A stretch of DNA of 64,000 nucleotides, taken from assembly GCF_035917675.1 (NCBI RefSeq), contig NZ_CP109104.1, positions 6,324,001 to 6,388,000 of the forward strand, given 5' to 3'. The notes beneath the pieces are model-generated. The model was given only the letters and a program-made list of their open reading frames with translations, was not told the origin of the DNA and ran no database searches. The translations under genes were made by a program, and so were the position numbers. Shown here in pieces: positions 20,232-29,221 of this stretch (its first letter is position 1; each line of letters starts with the position of its first letter). The stretch comes from Streptomyces sp. NBC_01775. GTDB taxonomy: Bacteria > Actinomycetota > Actinomycetes > Streptomycetales > Streptomycetaceae.

Positions 20232-21362
20232 GTGGCGACGGATTATTACGCGGTCCTCGGCGTGCAGCGCGACGCCTCGCAGGACGAAATCAAGAAGGCC
20301 TTCCGCAGGCTCGCACGCGAGCTGCACCCGGACGTCAATCCGGACCCGAAGACCCAGGAGCGGTTCAAGGAGATCAACACCGCTTACGAGGTGCTCTCCG
20401 ACCCGCAGAAGAAGCAGGTCTACGACCTCGGCGGCGACCCGGCCTCGGGCGCGGCGGGCGGCGCCGGAGGGTTCGGCGGCGGCTTCGGCAACTTCAGCGA
20501 CATCATGGACGCCTTCTTCGGCACCGCCTCGCAGCGCGGCCCGCGCTCGCGCACGCGCCGGGGCCAGGACGCCATGATCCGGCTGGACATCGACCTGGAC
20601 GAGGCGGCGTTCGGCACCACCAAGGACATCCAGGTGGACACCGCCGTCGTCTGCGGTACGTGCAGCGGCGAGGGCGCGGCGCCCGGCACCTCGGCGCAGA
20701 CCTGTGACATGTGCCGCGGTCGCGGCGAGGTCTCCCAGGTCACCCGCTCCTTCCTGGGCCAGGTCATGACCTCGCGCCCGTGTCCTCAGTGCCAGGGCTT
20801 CGGCACGGTCGTGCCCACCCCCTGTCCGGAGTGCGCGGGCGACGGCCGGGTGCGCTCGCGGCGCAGCCTGACCGTGAAGATCCCCGCGGGCGTGGACAAC
20901 GGCACCCGTATCCAGCTCGGAGGCGAGGGCGAGGTCGGCCCCGGCGGCGGCCCGGCGGGCGACCTGTACGTGGAGATCCACGAGACCCCGCACTCCACCT
21001 TCCAGCGGCGCGGTGACGACCTGCACTGCACGGTCACCATCCCCATGACGGCGGCGGCCCTCGGCACGAAGGTGCCGCTGGAGACGCTGGACGGCATGGA
21101 AGAGATCGACATCCGCCCCGGCACCCAGTCCGGCCAGTCGGTCCCGCTCCACGAGCGCGGCATCACGCATCTGCGCGGCGGCGGCCGGGGCCAGCTGATC
21201 GTCCACGTCGAGGTCACCACCCCCACCAAGCTGGAGCCCGAGCAGGAGGAACTGCTCCGGCGCCTGTCGAAACTGCGCGGCGAGGAACGGCCCACCGGCC
21301 AGTTTCAGCCGGGACAGCAGGGGCTGTTCTCCCGCCTGAAGGACGCCTTCAACGGGCGTTGA
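20232..21362 (+). CDS. dnaJ: Chaperone DnaJ (second copy type, DnaJ2)
   Basis: Hsp40 co-chaperone that stimulates DnaK. GTG start directly after the hrcA stop; 376 aa. The J domain has [20 protein letters not shown] and the HPD motif in LHPDVNPD, followed by a Gly/Phe-rich stretch (about 70-100). Next comes the zinc domain with four CxxCxGxG-type repeats ([32 protein letters not shown]), then C-terminal substrate-binding domains. The hrcA-linked copy in Streptomyces is the DnaJ2 paralogue; the dnaK-linked one lies elsewhere. The last codons and stop are copied into a 69-bp tandem repeat downstream (21353-21501). Confidence 0.96.
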   Translation: MATDYYAVLGVQRDASQDEIKKAFRRLARELHPDVNPDPKTQERFKEINTAYEVLSDPQKKQVYDLGGDPASGAAGGAGGFGGGFGNFSDIMDAFFGTASQRGPRSRTRRGQDAMIRLDIDLDEAAFGTTKDIQVDTAVVCGTCSGEGAAPGTSAQTCDMCRGRGEVSQVTRSFLGQVMTSRPCPQCQGFGTVVPTPCPECAGDGRVRSRRSLTVKIPAGVDNGTRIQLGGEGEVGPGGGPAGDLYVEIHETPHSTFQRRGDDLHCTVTIPMTAAALGTKVPLETLDGMEEIDIRPGTQSGQSVPLHERGITHLRGGGRGQLIVHVEVTTPTKLEPEQEELLRRLSKLRGEERPTGQFQPGQQGLFSRLKDAFNGR

Positions 21363-21501
21363 GGGCTGGGGCCGGTTCCTCGGCCGGGGGTCCGGGGGTT
21401 GTCCCCCGGGGGGTGCTGTAGCGGGCGTTGAGGGCTGGGAGTCGGTTCCTCGGCCGGGGGTCCGGGGGTTGTCCCCCGGGGGCGCCGTAACGGGTGTTGA
21501 G
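21353..21501. repeat. 69-bp tandem repeat starting inside dnaJ stop region, with palindromic core
   Basis: Units at 21353-21421 and 21422-21490 are near-identical, and a third begins at 21491 (CGGGTGTTGAG). Each begins with the last codons of dnaJ (CGGGCGTTGAGGGCTGGG) and contains a large palindrome of the type GGCCGGGGGTCCGGGGGTTG...CCCCCGG. The palindrome belongs to the same dispersed family as 47521-47553 and 56848-56970, in inverse orientation. It may also act as the dnaJ terminator. Confidence 0.9.
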
Positions 21502-21574
21502 TGGGCCCTGGGCCGCCTCGGTGCTGGTGACGCGGCGTGCAGGGGGCGTAGAGGAGCGTGACAGGATAAGGCCC

Positions 21575-22678
21575 ATGTCCACCTCGTTGCCTACGCTCTC
21601 CGAGCTGACCGAGTATCCCGTCATCCAGGCACCGATGGCCGGCGGCGTCTCCCGCCCCGAGCTGGCCGCGGCCGTCAGCGAGGCGGGCGGTCTGGGCTTT
21701 CTCGCCGGCGGGTACAAGACGCCGGACGCGATGTACAAGGAGATCAGACAGCTGCGCCGGCTCACGAGGCGGGGCTTCGGCGTCAACCTCTTCATGCCCC
21801 AGCCGAGCACGGCGGACCCGGCGGCGGTCGAGGTCTACCGCGAGCAGCTCGCGGGCGAGGTCACCTGGTACGAGACGGAGCTGGGCGACACCGAGGGCGG
21901 CACGGACGACGCGTACGAGGGGAAGCTGGCGATCCTCTACGAGGACCCCGTCCCCGTCGTCTCCTTCCAGTTCGGCTGCCCCTCGCGCCGCGTGCTGGAG
22001 CGCTTCGAGAAGGTGGGCACCTACACCATGGTCACCGCGACCACCGTCGCCGAGGCACAGACCGCGCAGTGGGCGGGCGCGCACGCCGTGTGCCTCCAGG
22101 GCATAGAGGCCGGCGGCCACCAGGGCACGCACCGTGACGACCCGCAGGCCGACGCCTCGGTGGGGGGCATCGGGCTGCTCTCGCTGGTGACGCAGGTCAA
22201 GGAGTCCGTACAGCTGCCGATCGTCGCCTCGGGCGGGCTGATGCGCGGCGGCCAGATCGCCGCCGTGCTGGCGGCGGGCGCGAGCGCCGCCCAGTTGGGG
22301 ACGGCCTTTCTGGTCACCACCGAATCGGGTGCCAACCCGCTGCACAAACAGGCCATGACCAACCCGCTGTTCACCCGCACCGAGCTGACCCGCGCCTTCT
22401 CGGGGCGCCCGGCGCGCGGCCTGGTGAACCGTTTCATGCGCGAGCACGGTCCGTACGCCCCGGCCGCCTACCCCCAGATCCACTATCTGACCGCCGGGCT
22501 GCGCAAGGCGGCGGCCAAGGCGGGCGACCCGCAGGCGATGGCCCTGTGGGCGGGCCAAGGACACCGGCTGGCACGGGAGTTGCCCGCGGCGCAGCTCGTC
22601 GAGGTGCTCGCGGCCGAACTCTCCGTCGCGCGCGAGGGAATGTCCCCGCGCGGCGGTGCGGAGGGTGGACGCGAATGA
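21575..22678 (+). CDS. Nitronate monooxygenase family flavoprotein
   Basis: FMN-dependent enzyme of the 2-nitropropane dioxygenase / nitronate monooxygenase family, which oxidises alkyl nitronates. ATG 21575 is preferred over an upstream in-frame start because MSTSLPTLSELTEYPVIQAP begins as the family does. It is 367 aa. Motifs: PVIQAPMAGGVSRPELAAAV (N-terminal FMN loop), AGGLGFLAGGYKTPDAM, VSFQFGCPS, GIEAGGHQGTHRD (catalytic His of the family), and ASGGLMRGGQIAAVLAAGAS for FMN phosphate. Its stop overlaps the rsmE start (ATGA at 22675-22678), so the two are co-translated. Physiological substrate unknown. Confidence 0.9.
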   Translation: MSTSLPTLSELTEYPVIQAPMAGGVSRPELAAAVSEAGGLGFLAGGYKTPDAMYKEIRQLRRLTRRGFGVNLFMPQPSTADPAAVEVYREQLAGEVTWYETELGDTEGGTDDAYEGKLAILYEDPVPVVSFQFGCPSRRVLERFEKVGTYTMVTATTVAEAQTAQWAGAHAVCLQGIEAGGHQGTHRDDPQADASVGGIGLLSLVTQVKESVQLPIVASGGLMRGGQIAAVLAAGASAAQLGTAFLVTTESGANPLHKQAMTNPLFTRTELTRAFSGRPARGLVNRFMREHGPYAPAAYPQIHYLTAGLRKAAAKAGDPQAMALWAGQGHRLARELPAAQLVEVLAAELSVAREGMSPRGGAEGGRE

Positions 22679-23424
22679 CGGCGCCGGTCTTCCTCACCGA
22701 CCCGGGGCGGCTCACGGGCCTGGCCCCGGGCGATGTCGCGTGGCTGGACGGTCCGGAGGGGCGGCACGCCGTCACTGTGAAGCGGATGCGTCCTGGCGAG
22801 GAGATCGTCCTCGCGGACGGCGCGGGGATCGGGGTCAGCGCCACCGTGGTCTCCGTCGAGGGCAAGGACCAGCTCAGGGCCGAGGTCGTCACCACGCGTA
22901 CAGAGGCGGAGCCGCGCCCCCGGATCACCGTCGTCCAGGCGCTGCCGAAGGGGGACCGGGGTGAGTTGGCCGTCGAGACCATGACGGAGACCGGAGTGGA
23001 CGCGGTCGTGCCGTGGAGGGCCTCGCGCTGTGTCACGCAGTGGAAGGGTGAACGCGGGGAGAAGGCGCTTGCCAAGTGGCGTGCAGCCGCACGTGAGGCG
23101 GGCAAACAGTCCCGGCGGCTGCGCTTTCCCGGGATCGCGGAGCCGGCCGCCACCTCGGATGTGGGTCGGCTGCTCGCCGACGCCGCCTTCGCGGGGGTGC
23201 TGCACGAGGAGGCCTCCGGGCGCCTGGCGACGGCGCCACTCCCTTCGGACGGCGACATCGTGCTGGTCGTCGGGCCCGAGGGCGGGATTTCGCCGGCGGA
23301 GCTGACCGTCTTCGAGGAAGCGGGCGCCGACGTGTACAAGCTGGGCCCGAGCGTGCTGCGTACGTCGACGGCGGGGACAGCGGCGGCTGCCGTACTGCTG
23401 GCGCGGTCCGGCCGCTGGTCCTGA
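22675..23424 (+). CDS. rsmE: 16S rRNA m3U1498 methyltransferase RsmE
   Basis: SPOUT-class enzyme that methylates U1498 of 16S rRNA using SAM. From ATG 22675 it is 249 aa. An N-terminal PUA-like domain (GDVAWLDGPEGRHAVTVKRM) precedes the SPOUT domain with its knot: ITVVQALPKGDRGELAVETM, EAGKQSRRLRFP, then VLVVGPEGGISPAEL and LGPSVLRTSTAGTAAAAVLL. The last segment is the SAM-binding trefoil knot. It overlaps the upstream nitronate monooxygenase gene by 4 bases; in Streptomyces this gene commonly sits between dnaJ and the HIT gene. Confidence 0.95.
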   Translation: MTAPVFLTDPGRLTGLAPGDVAWLDGPEGRHAVTVKRMRPGEEIVLADGAGIGVSATVVSVEGKDQLRAEVVTTRTEAEPRPRITVVQALPKGDRGELAVETMTETGVDAVVPWRASRCVTQWKGERGEKALAKWRAAAREAGKQSRRLRFPGIAEPAATSDVGRLLADAAFAGVLHEEASGRLATAPLPSDGDIVLVVGPEGGISPAELTVFEEAGADVYKLGPSVLRTSTAGTAAAAVLLARSGRWS

Positions 23425-23522
23425 GCCGGCGCCGCGGCGGGGTCGTACGGAGCGTCTCCGTCCCGAAAAGATGGGGAAAAGGGGGCTTTCCGCGGGGCCC
23501 TCGCGGTGGGACGCTGCCGAGT

Positions 23523-24179
23523 ATGGGGAGGAATCGGCGATTAGCGAGCGGGGCCCTCGCCGCTGTGGCGGCGATCGGCCTGGCCACCGCGTGCGATCCG
23601 AACGCCACGGGGGCTCTCAACTCGGCAGCGGTGGCCGTCACCACGGACCAGGTCGGCACCGAGGCCCTCGAACGCGCGGGCATCAAGGTGCGGTGGATGA
23701 GCTGTACGGCGCAGATGGGCACCCGACCGGGAGCCACGTCCCCGGCGAACGCCGAGGCGGGGCGGACCCGGCAGGTGGCGAAGGTCGCCTGCGAGGGCGA
23801 GACCACCAGCCGTACGAAGCTCACGCTCAGGGGGAAGGTCACCGAGGAGCGCGACGGGCACTGTGTGCGCGGGGCCCTCACGGCGAAGGCCGGGACCAGG
23901 ACGCTCTTCCGCGCGAACGTGCTCGGCAACTGCGACGAGAAGCCCGGCGGTTCGCGGCCTCCCTCCCGGACGAAGGAGCCGACGGCGCGCCCCACCGTCA
24001 CCCGTACGGTGTCGCCGCCGGGCAGCGAGCGGCCCACCTCGCGGCCCCCGGCCACCCCGCCGGTGACGGTGACCGTGACCAGCAGCCCTGATCCGCCGCC
24101 GTCCGAGCCCTCACCCGATCCCTCGCCCACCTGCCGGTGCGGCTCGCCTGAGCACAAGGCCGCGCGCGCGGACCGGTAG
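23523..24179 (+). CDS. Putative lipoprotein with Pro/Ser/Thr-rich tail
   Basis: 218-aa secreted protein of unknown function. Residues 1-24 look like a lipoprotein signal: MGRNRR, a hydrophobic stretch, then GLATAC with cysteine at 24. The middle (about 35-140) is a small domain with three more cysteines (SCTAQMG, KVACEGE, GHCVRGA, and NCDEK at its end) that may pair outside the cell. After residue 142 the chain is low-complexity Pro/Ser/Thr/Arg, typical of cell-wall-spanning linkers, ending in a short CRCG tail. No enzyme motif is visible. It lies between rsmE and the HIT gene. Confidence 0.75.
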   Translation: MGRNRRLASGALAAVAAIGLATACDPNATGALNSAAVAVTTDQVGTEALERAGIKVRWMSCTAQMGTRPGATSPANAEAGRTRQVAKVACEGETTSRTKLTLRGKVTEERDGHCVRGALTAKAGTRTLFRANVLGNCDEKPGGSRPPSRTKEPTARPTVTRTVSPPGSERPTSRPPATPPVTVTVTSSPDPPPSEPSPDPSPTCRCGSPEHKAARADR

Positions 24180-24189
24180 CATCCCGTCC

Positions 24190-24567
24190 ATGGCTGGAGA
24201 ACCCCAGGCGGACTGCCTGTTCTGCAAGATCGTGGCGGGCGAGGTGCCGGCGACGGTGGTCCGGGACACCGAGACGACCGTCGCCTTCCGGGACATCAAC
24301 CCGCAGGCCCCCACCCACATCCTGGTGATCCCCAAGGCGCACTACCCGGACGCCGTCTCTCTCGCCGCGGCCTCGCCGCAGCTGATGGCGGACGTGGTGC
24401 GCGAGACGGGGGAGGTCGCGGCGCAGGAGAAGATCGTCCCCGGCGACGGCGGCCCGGGGACGGGATACCGCGTCGTGTTCAACACGGGCTCCGGCGCCGG
24501 CCAGACCGTCTTCCACGCGCACGCGCATGTACTCGGAGGCCGCGGCCTCGAATGGCCCCCCGGATAA
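24190..24567 (+). CDS. HIT-family nucleotide hydrolase/transferase
   Basis: 125-aa histidine-triad protein of the Hint/HinT type, which hydrolyses AMP-linked substrates such as aminoacyl-AMP. Motifs: the start CLFCKIVAGEVPATVV, PTHILVIPKAHYPD, FNTGSGAGQTVFHAHAHVLG (the triad H-x-H-x-H is HAHAH, about residues 112-116), ending GLEWPPG. The N-terminal C-x2-C may bind zinc. Starts at ATG 24190; the RNase Z gene begins 7 bases after its stop, so the two are probably co-transcribed. Confidence 0.94.
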   Translation: MAGEPQADCLFCKIVAGEVPATVVRDTETTVAFRDINPQAPTHILVIPKAHYPDAVSLAAASPQLMADVVRETGEVAAQEKIVPGDGGPGTGYRVVFNTGSGAGQTVFHAHAHVLGGRGLEWPPG

Positions 24568-24573
24568 CCGGCG

Positions 24574-25503
24574 TTGTCCACACGAGAGCTGGTGGTGCTG
24601 GGCACCGCGAGTCAGGTACCGACCCGGCAGCGTAATCACAACGGGTATGTCCTGCTGTGGGACGGGGAGGGCATTCTCTTCGACCCGGGCGAGGGCAGCC
24701 AGCGGCAGATGGCGCACACCTCCGTGGCCGCGCACGACCTCACCCGGATCTGTGTGACGCACTTCCACGGCGACCACTGCCTCGGCCTGCCCGGCGTCAT
24801 CCAGCACCTGAGCCTCGATCAGGTGCCGCACACCGTCACGGCGCACTACCCCGCCGCGGGGCAGCCCTACTTCGCACGGATGCGGCACGCGACGCCGTTC
24901 CACGAGACGGCCGTGTTGCGCGAGGCACCCGTGCACAGCTCCGGTGTGCTCGCGGGCGGCCCCGGCGACCCGGAGGGGAGCGCGCTGCCCTTCACCCTGG
25001 AGGCCGTCGAACTCTCGCACCGTATCGAGACGTTCGGATACCGGCTGACCGAGCCCGACGCGCGCCGGATACTGCCCGCCCTGCTCGCGGAGCGCGGGAT
25101 CGCGGGGCCGGACGTGGGCCGCCTCCAGCGGGAGGGGGAGCTGCGGGGCGTGCGGCTGGAAGAGGTCAGCGAGCCGCGCAGGGGGCAGCGCTTCGCCTTC
25201 GTCATGGACACCCGGCTGTGCGACGGGGTGTACGCGCTGGCCGAGGGCTGCGACCTGCTCGTGATCGAGTCCACGTTCCTGCACGCCGAGGCCGAACTCG
25301 CGGACAGCCACGGGCATCTCACCGCGTACCAGGCCGGCCGCGTCGCCGCCGAGTGCGGGGTGCGGCACCTGGTGCTGACCCACTTCTCCCAGCGCTACAC
25401 CGACGCCTCCGCCTTCGGTACCGAGGCGCGTGCCGCGGGGTACGAGGGAGAGCTGACGGTCGCCGAGGACCTCACCCGGATCCCGGTGCCCAAACGGCGG
25501 TGA
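24574..25503 (+). CDS. rnz: Ribonuclease Z (tRNA 3'-processing endonuclease)
   Basis: MBL-fold endonuclease that cuts the 3' trailer from tRNA precursors. The start is TTG at 24574 (L-S-T-R-E-L-V), just 7 bases after the HIT stop; 309 aa. Motifs in order: [19 protein letters not shown], the [11 protein letters not shown] loop, zinc motif [13 protein letters not shown], a histidine in [13 protein letters not shown], the PxKxxx-like region, [10 protein letters not shown] with a metal aspartate, [21 protein letters not shown], and LTHFSQRY. These match the long-loop, single-domain RNase Z form. The insert after the zinc motif would hold the tRNA-gripping exosite. Confidence 0.93.
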   Translation: MSTRELVVLGTASQVPTRQRNHNGYVLLWDGEGILFDPGEGSQRQMAHTSVAAHDLTRICVTHFHGDHCLGLPGVIQHLSLDQVPHTVTAHYPAAGQPYFARMRHATPFHETAVLREAPVHSSGVLAGGPGDPEGSALPFTLEAVELSHRIETFGYRLTEPDARRILPALLAERGIAGPDVGRLQREGELRGVRLEEVSEPRRGQRFAFVMDTRLCDGVYALAEGCDLLVIESTFLHAEAELADSHGHLTAYQAGRVAAECGVRHLVLTHFSQRYTDASAFGTEARAAGYEGELTVAEDLTRIPVPKRR

Positions 25504-25564
25504 CGGCGCCGAACCGGGTGGCAGGTGACGGCGCCGAACCGGGTGGCAGCGGGCCGCGACGCCC

Positions 25565-26569
25565 TCAGCCCATCACCTCGATGAAGCGCTCCAGGCCGAT
25601 GTTGCCGCCCGAGATGACGACGCCCACCCGCTCGGGCGGGTTCTCCACCCGGCCGGACAGCAGGGCCGCCAGCCCGGTGGCGCCGCTGGGCTCCACCAGC
25701 ATCTTCAGCCGCTCGAAGGCGAAGCGCATCGCCGAGCGGATCTCGTCGTCGCCGACCAGCACCACACTCTCCACCAGCCGCTGGTTGACCGGGAAGGTCA
25801 GCTCGCCCGGGGTGGACGCGGCCTGGCCGTCGGCGAGGCCGCGCGGCACCTCGATCCGCACCCGGTGCCCGGCAGCCAGCGAGCGGGCCGTGTCGTCGCC
25901 GTCCGCCGGCTCGACGCCGACCATCCGGATGCCGGGCCGCAGCCCCGTCGCCGCCGTCGCGCAGCCCGCCATGAGCCCGCCGCCGCCCACCGGCACCACC
26001 AGCGCGTCCAGGTCGGGGACCTCCTCCAGCAGCTCCAGCGCCGTCGTGCCCTGGCCGGCCATGGTGTGCGGGTGGTCGAAGGGCGGGATGACGGCCAGGC
26101 CGCCTTCCTCGGCGATCTTCTCGCCGATCGCGACCCGGTCTTCCGTGTAGCGGTCGTAGGTGACGACCCGCGCTCCGTATCCCTCCGTCGCCACCCGCTT
26201 GGCCACCGGCGCGTCCTCGGGCATCACGATCACCGCGCTGGAGCCCAGCTCGCGCGCGGCGAGCGCCACGGCCTGCGCGTGGTTCCCGGAGGAGTAGGCC
26301 ACCACGCCCCGGGCCAGCTGCTCGGCGGAGAGCTGGGCCAGGGAGTTGTAGGCGCCGCGGAACTTGAAGGCGCCTATCCGCTGGAAGTTCTCACACTTGA
26401 GGAAGACCTCGCGGCCCACGAGCCCGTCGAGGGTGCGGGAGCGGACGACGGGGGTGCGGTGTACGGCACCTTCGATGCGCGCCGCGGCGGCACGTACGTC
26501 GTCGAGGGTGATCACGGGAGAAGCGGATTCGGCGTGGGAACCGGCGACGCCGGCGGAGTCGGTGGTCAT
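25565..26569 (-). CDS. Threonine dehydratase / PLP-dependent ammonia-lyase
   Basis: Fold-type II PLP enzyme deaminating threonine (or serine) to 2-oxobutyrate and ammonia. From ATG 26569 it is 334 aa. It has FLKCENFQRIGAFKFRGAYN with the PLP lysine in FKFRGA, SSGNHAQAVALAA binding the substrate carboxylate, and the phosphate loop VPVGGGGLMAGCA. The end is VVISGGNIGLERF, a conserved serine contact for the PLP ring nitrogen. There is no C-terminal ACT-like regulatory domain, so this is the catabolic or racemase-like short form rather than biosynthetic IlvA. Serine racemase is an alternative. Convergent with rnz; a 24-bp direct repeat (GTGACGGCGCCGAACC...) lies between them at about 25500-25547. 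Confidence 0.88.
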   Translation of the reverse strand: MTTDSAGVAGSHAESASPVITLDDVRAAAARIEGAVHRTPVVRSRTLDGLVGREVFLKCENFQRIGAFKFRGAYNSLAQLSAEQLARGVVAYSSGNHAQAVALAARELGSSAVIVMPEDAPVAKRVATEGYGARVVTYDRYTEDRVAIGEKIAEEGGLAVIPPFDHPHTMAGQGTTALELLEEVPDLDALVVPVGGGGLMAGCATAATGLRPGIRMVGVEPADGDDTARSLAAGHRVRIEVPRGLADGQAASTPGELTFPVNQRLVESVVLVGDDEIRSAMRFAFERLKMLVEPSGATGLAALLSGRVENPPERVGVVISGGNIGLERFIEVMG

Positions 26570-26719
26570 TTCGCGAACGTATCCCACCGGCCCGGGGCCG
26601 GGCGACGGAATACGTCCCGGTCAAGGGCGTGCGGCCGGCCCTCAGCCCTGGAGCCCCAGCGCTGGGAGCCCAGCGCTGGGAGCCCCGAGCCAGCAAGCCC
26701 CCGGCCAGCAGCCCCGGGG

Positions 26720-27700
26720 CTAGAAGCCGAGCCTGCGCAGCTGCTTGGGGTCGCGCTGCCAGTCCTTGGCGACCTTCACGTGCAGGTCGAGGTAGACCGG
26801 TGTGCCCAGCAACGCCTCGATGTGCTTGCGCGAGGAGCTGCCGACCTCCTTGAGCCGCCGGCCCTTGGGCCCGATGACGATGCCCTTCTGGCTCGGGCGT
26901 TCGATGAAGATGTTGGCGTGCACATCCAGCAGCGGCCGGTCGGCGGGGCGGTCCTCGCGCGGCAGCATCTCCTCGACCACGACCGCGATCGAGTGCGGCA
27001 GCTCGTCCCGTACGCCCTCCAGCGCCGCCTCGCGGATCAGCTCGGCGACCATGACCTGCTCGGGCTCGTCCGTCAGGTCGCCGTCCGGGTACAGCGGCGG
27101 GCCCTCGGGCAGCAGCGGGGCCAGCAGGTCGGCCAGGAGTCCCACCTGGGAGCCCTCGGTGGCCGACACCGGGATGATCTCGGCCCATTCGATGCCCAGC
27201 TCCTTGCCGAGCTGGTCGACGGCCATCAGCTGCCTGGCGAGCGCGTCACCCGGCACCAGGTCGGACTTGGTGATGACGGCGACCTTGGGCGTGCGCTTCT
27301 TCAGCCCGGCCAGCTCGGCGGCGATGAAGCGGTCGCCCGGGCCGAGCTTCTGGTCGGCGGGGAGGCAGAAGCCGATGACGTCGACCTCGGCCCAGGTGGT
27401 GCGTACCACGTCGTTGAGCCGCTCGCCCAGCAGCGTGCGCGGCTTGTGCAGCCCGGGGGTGTCCACGAGCACGAGCTGCGCCTCGGGCCGGTGCACGATG
27501 CCGCGCACCGTGTGCCGGGTGGTCTGCGGCCGGTTGGAGGTGATCGCGACCTTCGTGCCCACCAGCGCGTTGGTCAGCGTCGACTTGCCCGCGTTGGGGC
27601 GGCCGACGAAGCAGGCGAAGCCCGACCGGTGCGGGGCCTCGGCCGGTGCGCGGCCTTCGGTGTCGCTGGCGGAGGCGGAGGATGCGTTCATGCCGCCCAT
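26720..27700 (-). CDS. era: GTPase Era
   Basis: Essential Ras-like GTPase that binds 16S rRNA and helps mature the 30S subunit. 326 aa: G1 GRPNAGKSTLTNAL, switch SNRPQTTRHTVRGI, G3 DTPGLHKPR, G4 TKSDL and G5 VSATEG, then a C-terminal KH domain with the RNA-binding loop KGIVIGPKGRRLKEVG. The N-terminal 20 or so residues are a variable Ser/Ala/Asp-rich extension. It lies in the phoH-ybeY-CBS-cytidine deaminase-era neighbourhood typical of bacteria, but here the group is split by several unrelated genes (28-33 kb). Spacer 26590-26719 downstream holds short AGCGCTGGGAGCCC repeats and no gene. Confidence 0.96.
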   Translation of the reverse strand: MGGMNASSASASDTEGRAPAEAPHRSGFACFVGRPNAGKSTLTNALVGTKVAITSNRPQTTRHTVRGIVHRPEAQLVLVDTPGLHKPRTLLGERLNDVVRTTWAEVDVIGFCLPADQKLGPGDRFIAAELAGLKKRTPKVAVITKSDLVPGDALARQLMAVDQLGKELGIEWAEIIPVSATEGSQVGLLADLLAPLLPEGPPLYPDGDLTDEPEQVMVAELIREAALEGVRDELPHSIAVVVEEMLPREDRPADRPLLDVHANIFIERPSQKGIVIGPKGRRLKEVGSSSRKHIEALLGTPVYLDLHVKVAKDWQRDPKQLRRLGF

Positions 27701-27785
27701 TGTCCCCGATCCGGGGGGGCGCCCCGGCCCCCGCCCGTCGAAGCGGCGGCCCGCAGCCCCCGCAGCCCCCCGCAGACCTGGCGGG

Positions 27786-28151
27786 TCAGCCCGCCGTCAC
27801 CGTCGAGCGGTGTGTTCCGTCCGGTCCGGCAAGCAGCACCGGTGCGGCGGGGCCGCCCAGGTCGCGCACCGTGGCCAGGTCCTCGTCCGGCACCCGCCCG
27901 GCCTCGGAGACCACCGCCGCGGCCTCCAGCGACTTCGCTCCCGAGGCCACCGCCATCGCCACGGCCGTGCGCAGCGCGGACAGCTGGAGCGAGGGCAGCT
28001 CGACCGACCCCGCCACGTACGTACGCCCCGTCTCGTCGCGCACGGCGGCGCCCTCGGGGACGGCGTTGCGGGCGCGGGCGCTGCGCGCCAGCGTGAGGAT
28101 CTTGCGGTCTTCCGGGTCCAGGTCCGGACCGTCGCTGCTGTGCTCACTCAT
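27786..28151 (-). CDS. Cytidine-deaminase-like protein lacking zinc ligands
   Basis: 121-aa protein placed directly before era, where many genomes have cytidine deaminase. The fold pattern is recognisable: PEDRKILTLARSARARNAVP like the first CDA helix, then AAVRDETGRTYVAGSVELP (in active CDA this strand ends G-x-N-x-E) and a helix SALRTAVAMAVASGAKSLEA. The motif CAE (or HAE) expected before that helix reads LSALR, and the second zinc motif PCGxC is absent. The protein therefore should not bind zinc or deaminate. Possible roles are structural or regulatory. ATG 28151 is preferred to an earlier TTG/GTG. Family placement is an inference from position and pattern. Confidence 0.7.
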   Translation of the reverse strand: MSEHSSDGPDLDPEDRKILTLARSARARNAVPEGAAVRDETGRTYVAGSVELPSLQLSALRTAVAMAVASGAKSLEAAAVVSEAGRVPDEDLATVRDLGGPAAPVLLAGPDGTHRSTVTAG

Positions 28152-28232
28152 GACGGTGAGCATATGCGGTGCTCTTCGGGCCTCCTCAGCCCGCCACCTC
28201 GTGCGTGCTCGCCCCCGCCGTCTCGTCCGGGC

Positions 28233-29114
28233 TCAGCCCGCCACCTGACGCATGGTCGCGCGGCGTACCTCGGGCTCGGACAGCCGCTGGAGCTTCTCGG
28301 CCGTGCCGGTGCCCGGGACGGGGTTGTGCAGTACGAGCTTGAGGTCGGGGCGGGCGGGGACCTGGAGCGTCGTCGACTCGAAGTGCAGCGCGCCCACCAC
28401 CGGATGGTCCAGCTCCTTGCGCAGCTGGCCGGGCCTGCGCACATCGCCCTGCGCCCACAGCGTCCTGAACTCCTCGCTGCTGTTCAGCAGCTCGTCGAGC
28501 AGGATCTGGAAGCCCTCGTCCTGCGGCCACTCGGCGAGCGAGGCCCGCAGCTGGCCCACGACGTTCGGTGCGTTGCGCTCCCAGCTCATGGCGCGGGCGC
28601 GGTAGCGGTCGTCGCAGAAGAAGTTGAGGATGCAGTTGTCCTGCTCCTCGATGCCCATCGTCAGCCGGGCCGTCTCGTTGAGCCCCACGGCGTTCCAGTA
28701 CGGGTCCAGGATGTGCGCCGGGTAGGGCAGCCAGCTGTCGATCAGTCGCTGCATGCCGTCGCACAGATAGTCGCGGTCGTACTCGGACTCGGGCAGCGGC
28801 GGGTTGAGCCCCGAGAGGATGTACAGGTGCCGCCGCTCGGTGCCGTTCATCCGCAGCACCCGCGCGACAGCGTCCAGGACCTGCGGGGAGACGGTGATGT
28901 CCCGCCCCTGCTCCAGCCACTGGTACCAGGAGGCTCCCACGCCCGCGAGGACGGCGACCTCCTCGCGGCGCAGGCCGGGCGTACGCCTCCTCGGTCCTCC
29001 TTGGGGCAGCCCCGCCTCGGCGGGGGAGACCCGGGCACGGCGCGAGCGCAAGAACGCGCTCAGCTCCCGTCCCCGGTCCGACTTGGGTGTATGTGTCCTC
29101 GCGGGACCGGTCAC
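28233..29114 (-). CDS. XRE/MmyB-type transcriptional regulator
   Basis: 293-aa regulator with an N-terminal helix-turn-helix (GLRREEVAVLAGVGASWYQWLEQGRD, of which EEVAVLAGVG is the first helix pair) and a C-terminal MmyB-like ligand domain with YPAHILDPYWNAVGLNETA and ALHFESTTLQVPARPDLKLV. Members often bind fatty acids and control a neighbouring dehydrogenase or transporter. Start GTG 29114, divergent from the MFS exporter at 29222 with about 107 bp between, so the exporter is the probable target. It is followed on the minus strand by nothing within 80 bp. Confidence 0.88.
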   Translation of the reverse strand: MTGPARTHTPKSDRGRELSAFLRSRRARVSPAEAGLPQGGPRRRTPGLRREEVAVLAGVGASWYQWLEQGRDITVSPQVLDAVARVLRMNGTERRHLYILSGLNPPLPESEYDRDYLCDGMQRLIDSWLPYPAHILDPYWNAVGLNETARLTMGIEEQDNCILNFFCDDRYRARAMSWERNAPNVVGQLRASLAEWPQDEGFQILLDELLNSSEEFRTLWAQGDVRRPGQLRKELDHPVVGALHFESTTLQVPARPDLKLVLHNPVPGTGTAEKLQRLSEPEVRRATMRQVAG

Positions 29115-29221
29115 GCTGTTCCCCCTCTTTGCTCGTGGCACGAGCGTCCTGACTGGTGGTGCGACCACCACGATAAACAGCGGCTCCCCACGATCTGTTC
29201 CGCGCCAGCAGTCTCTTGTGC

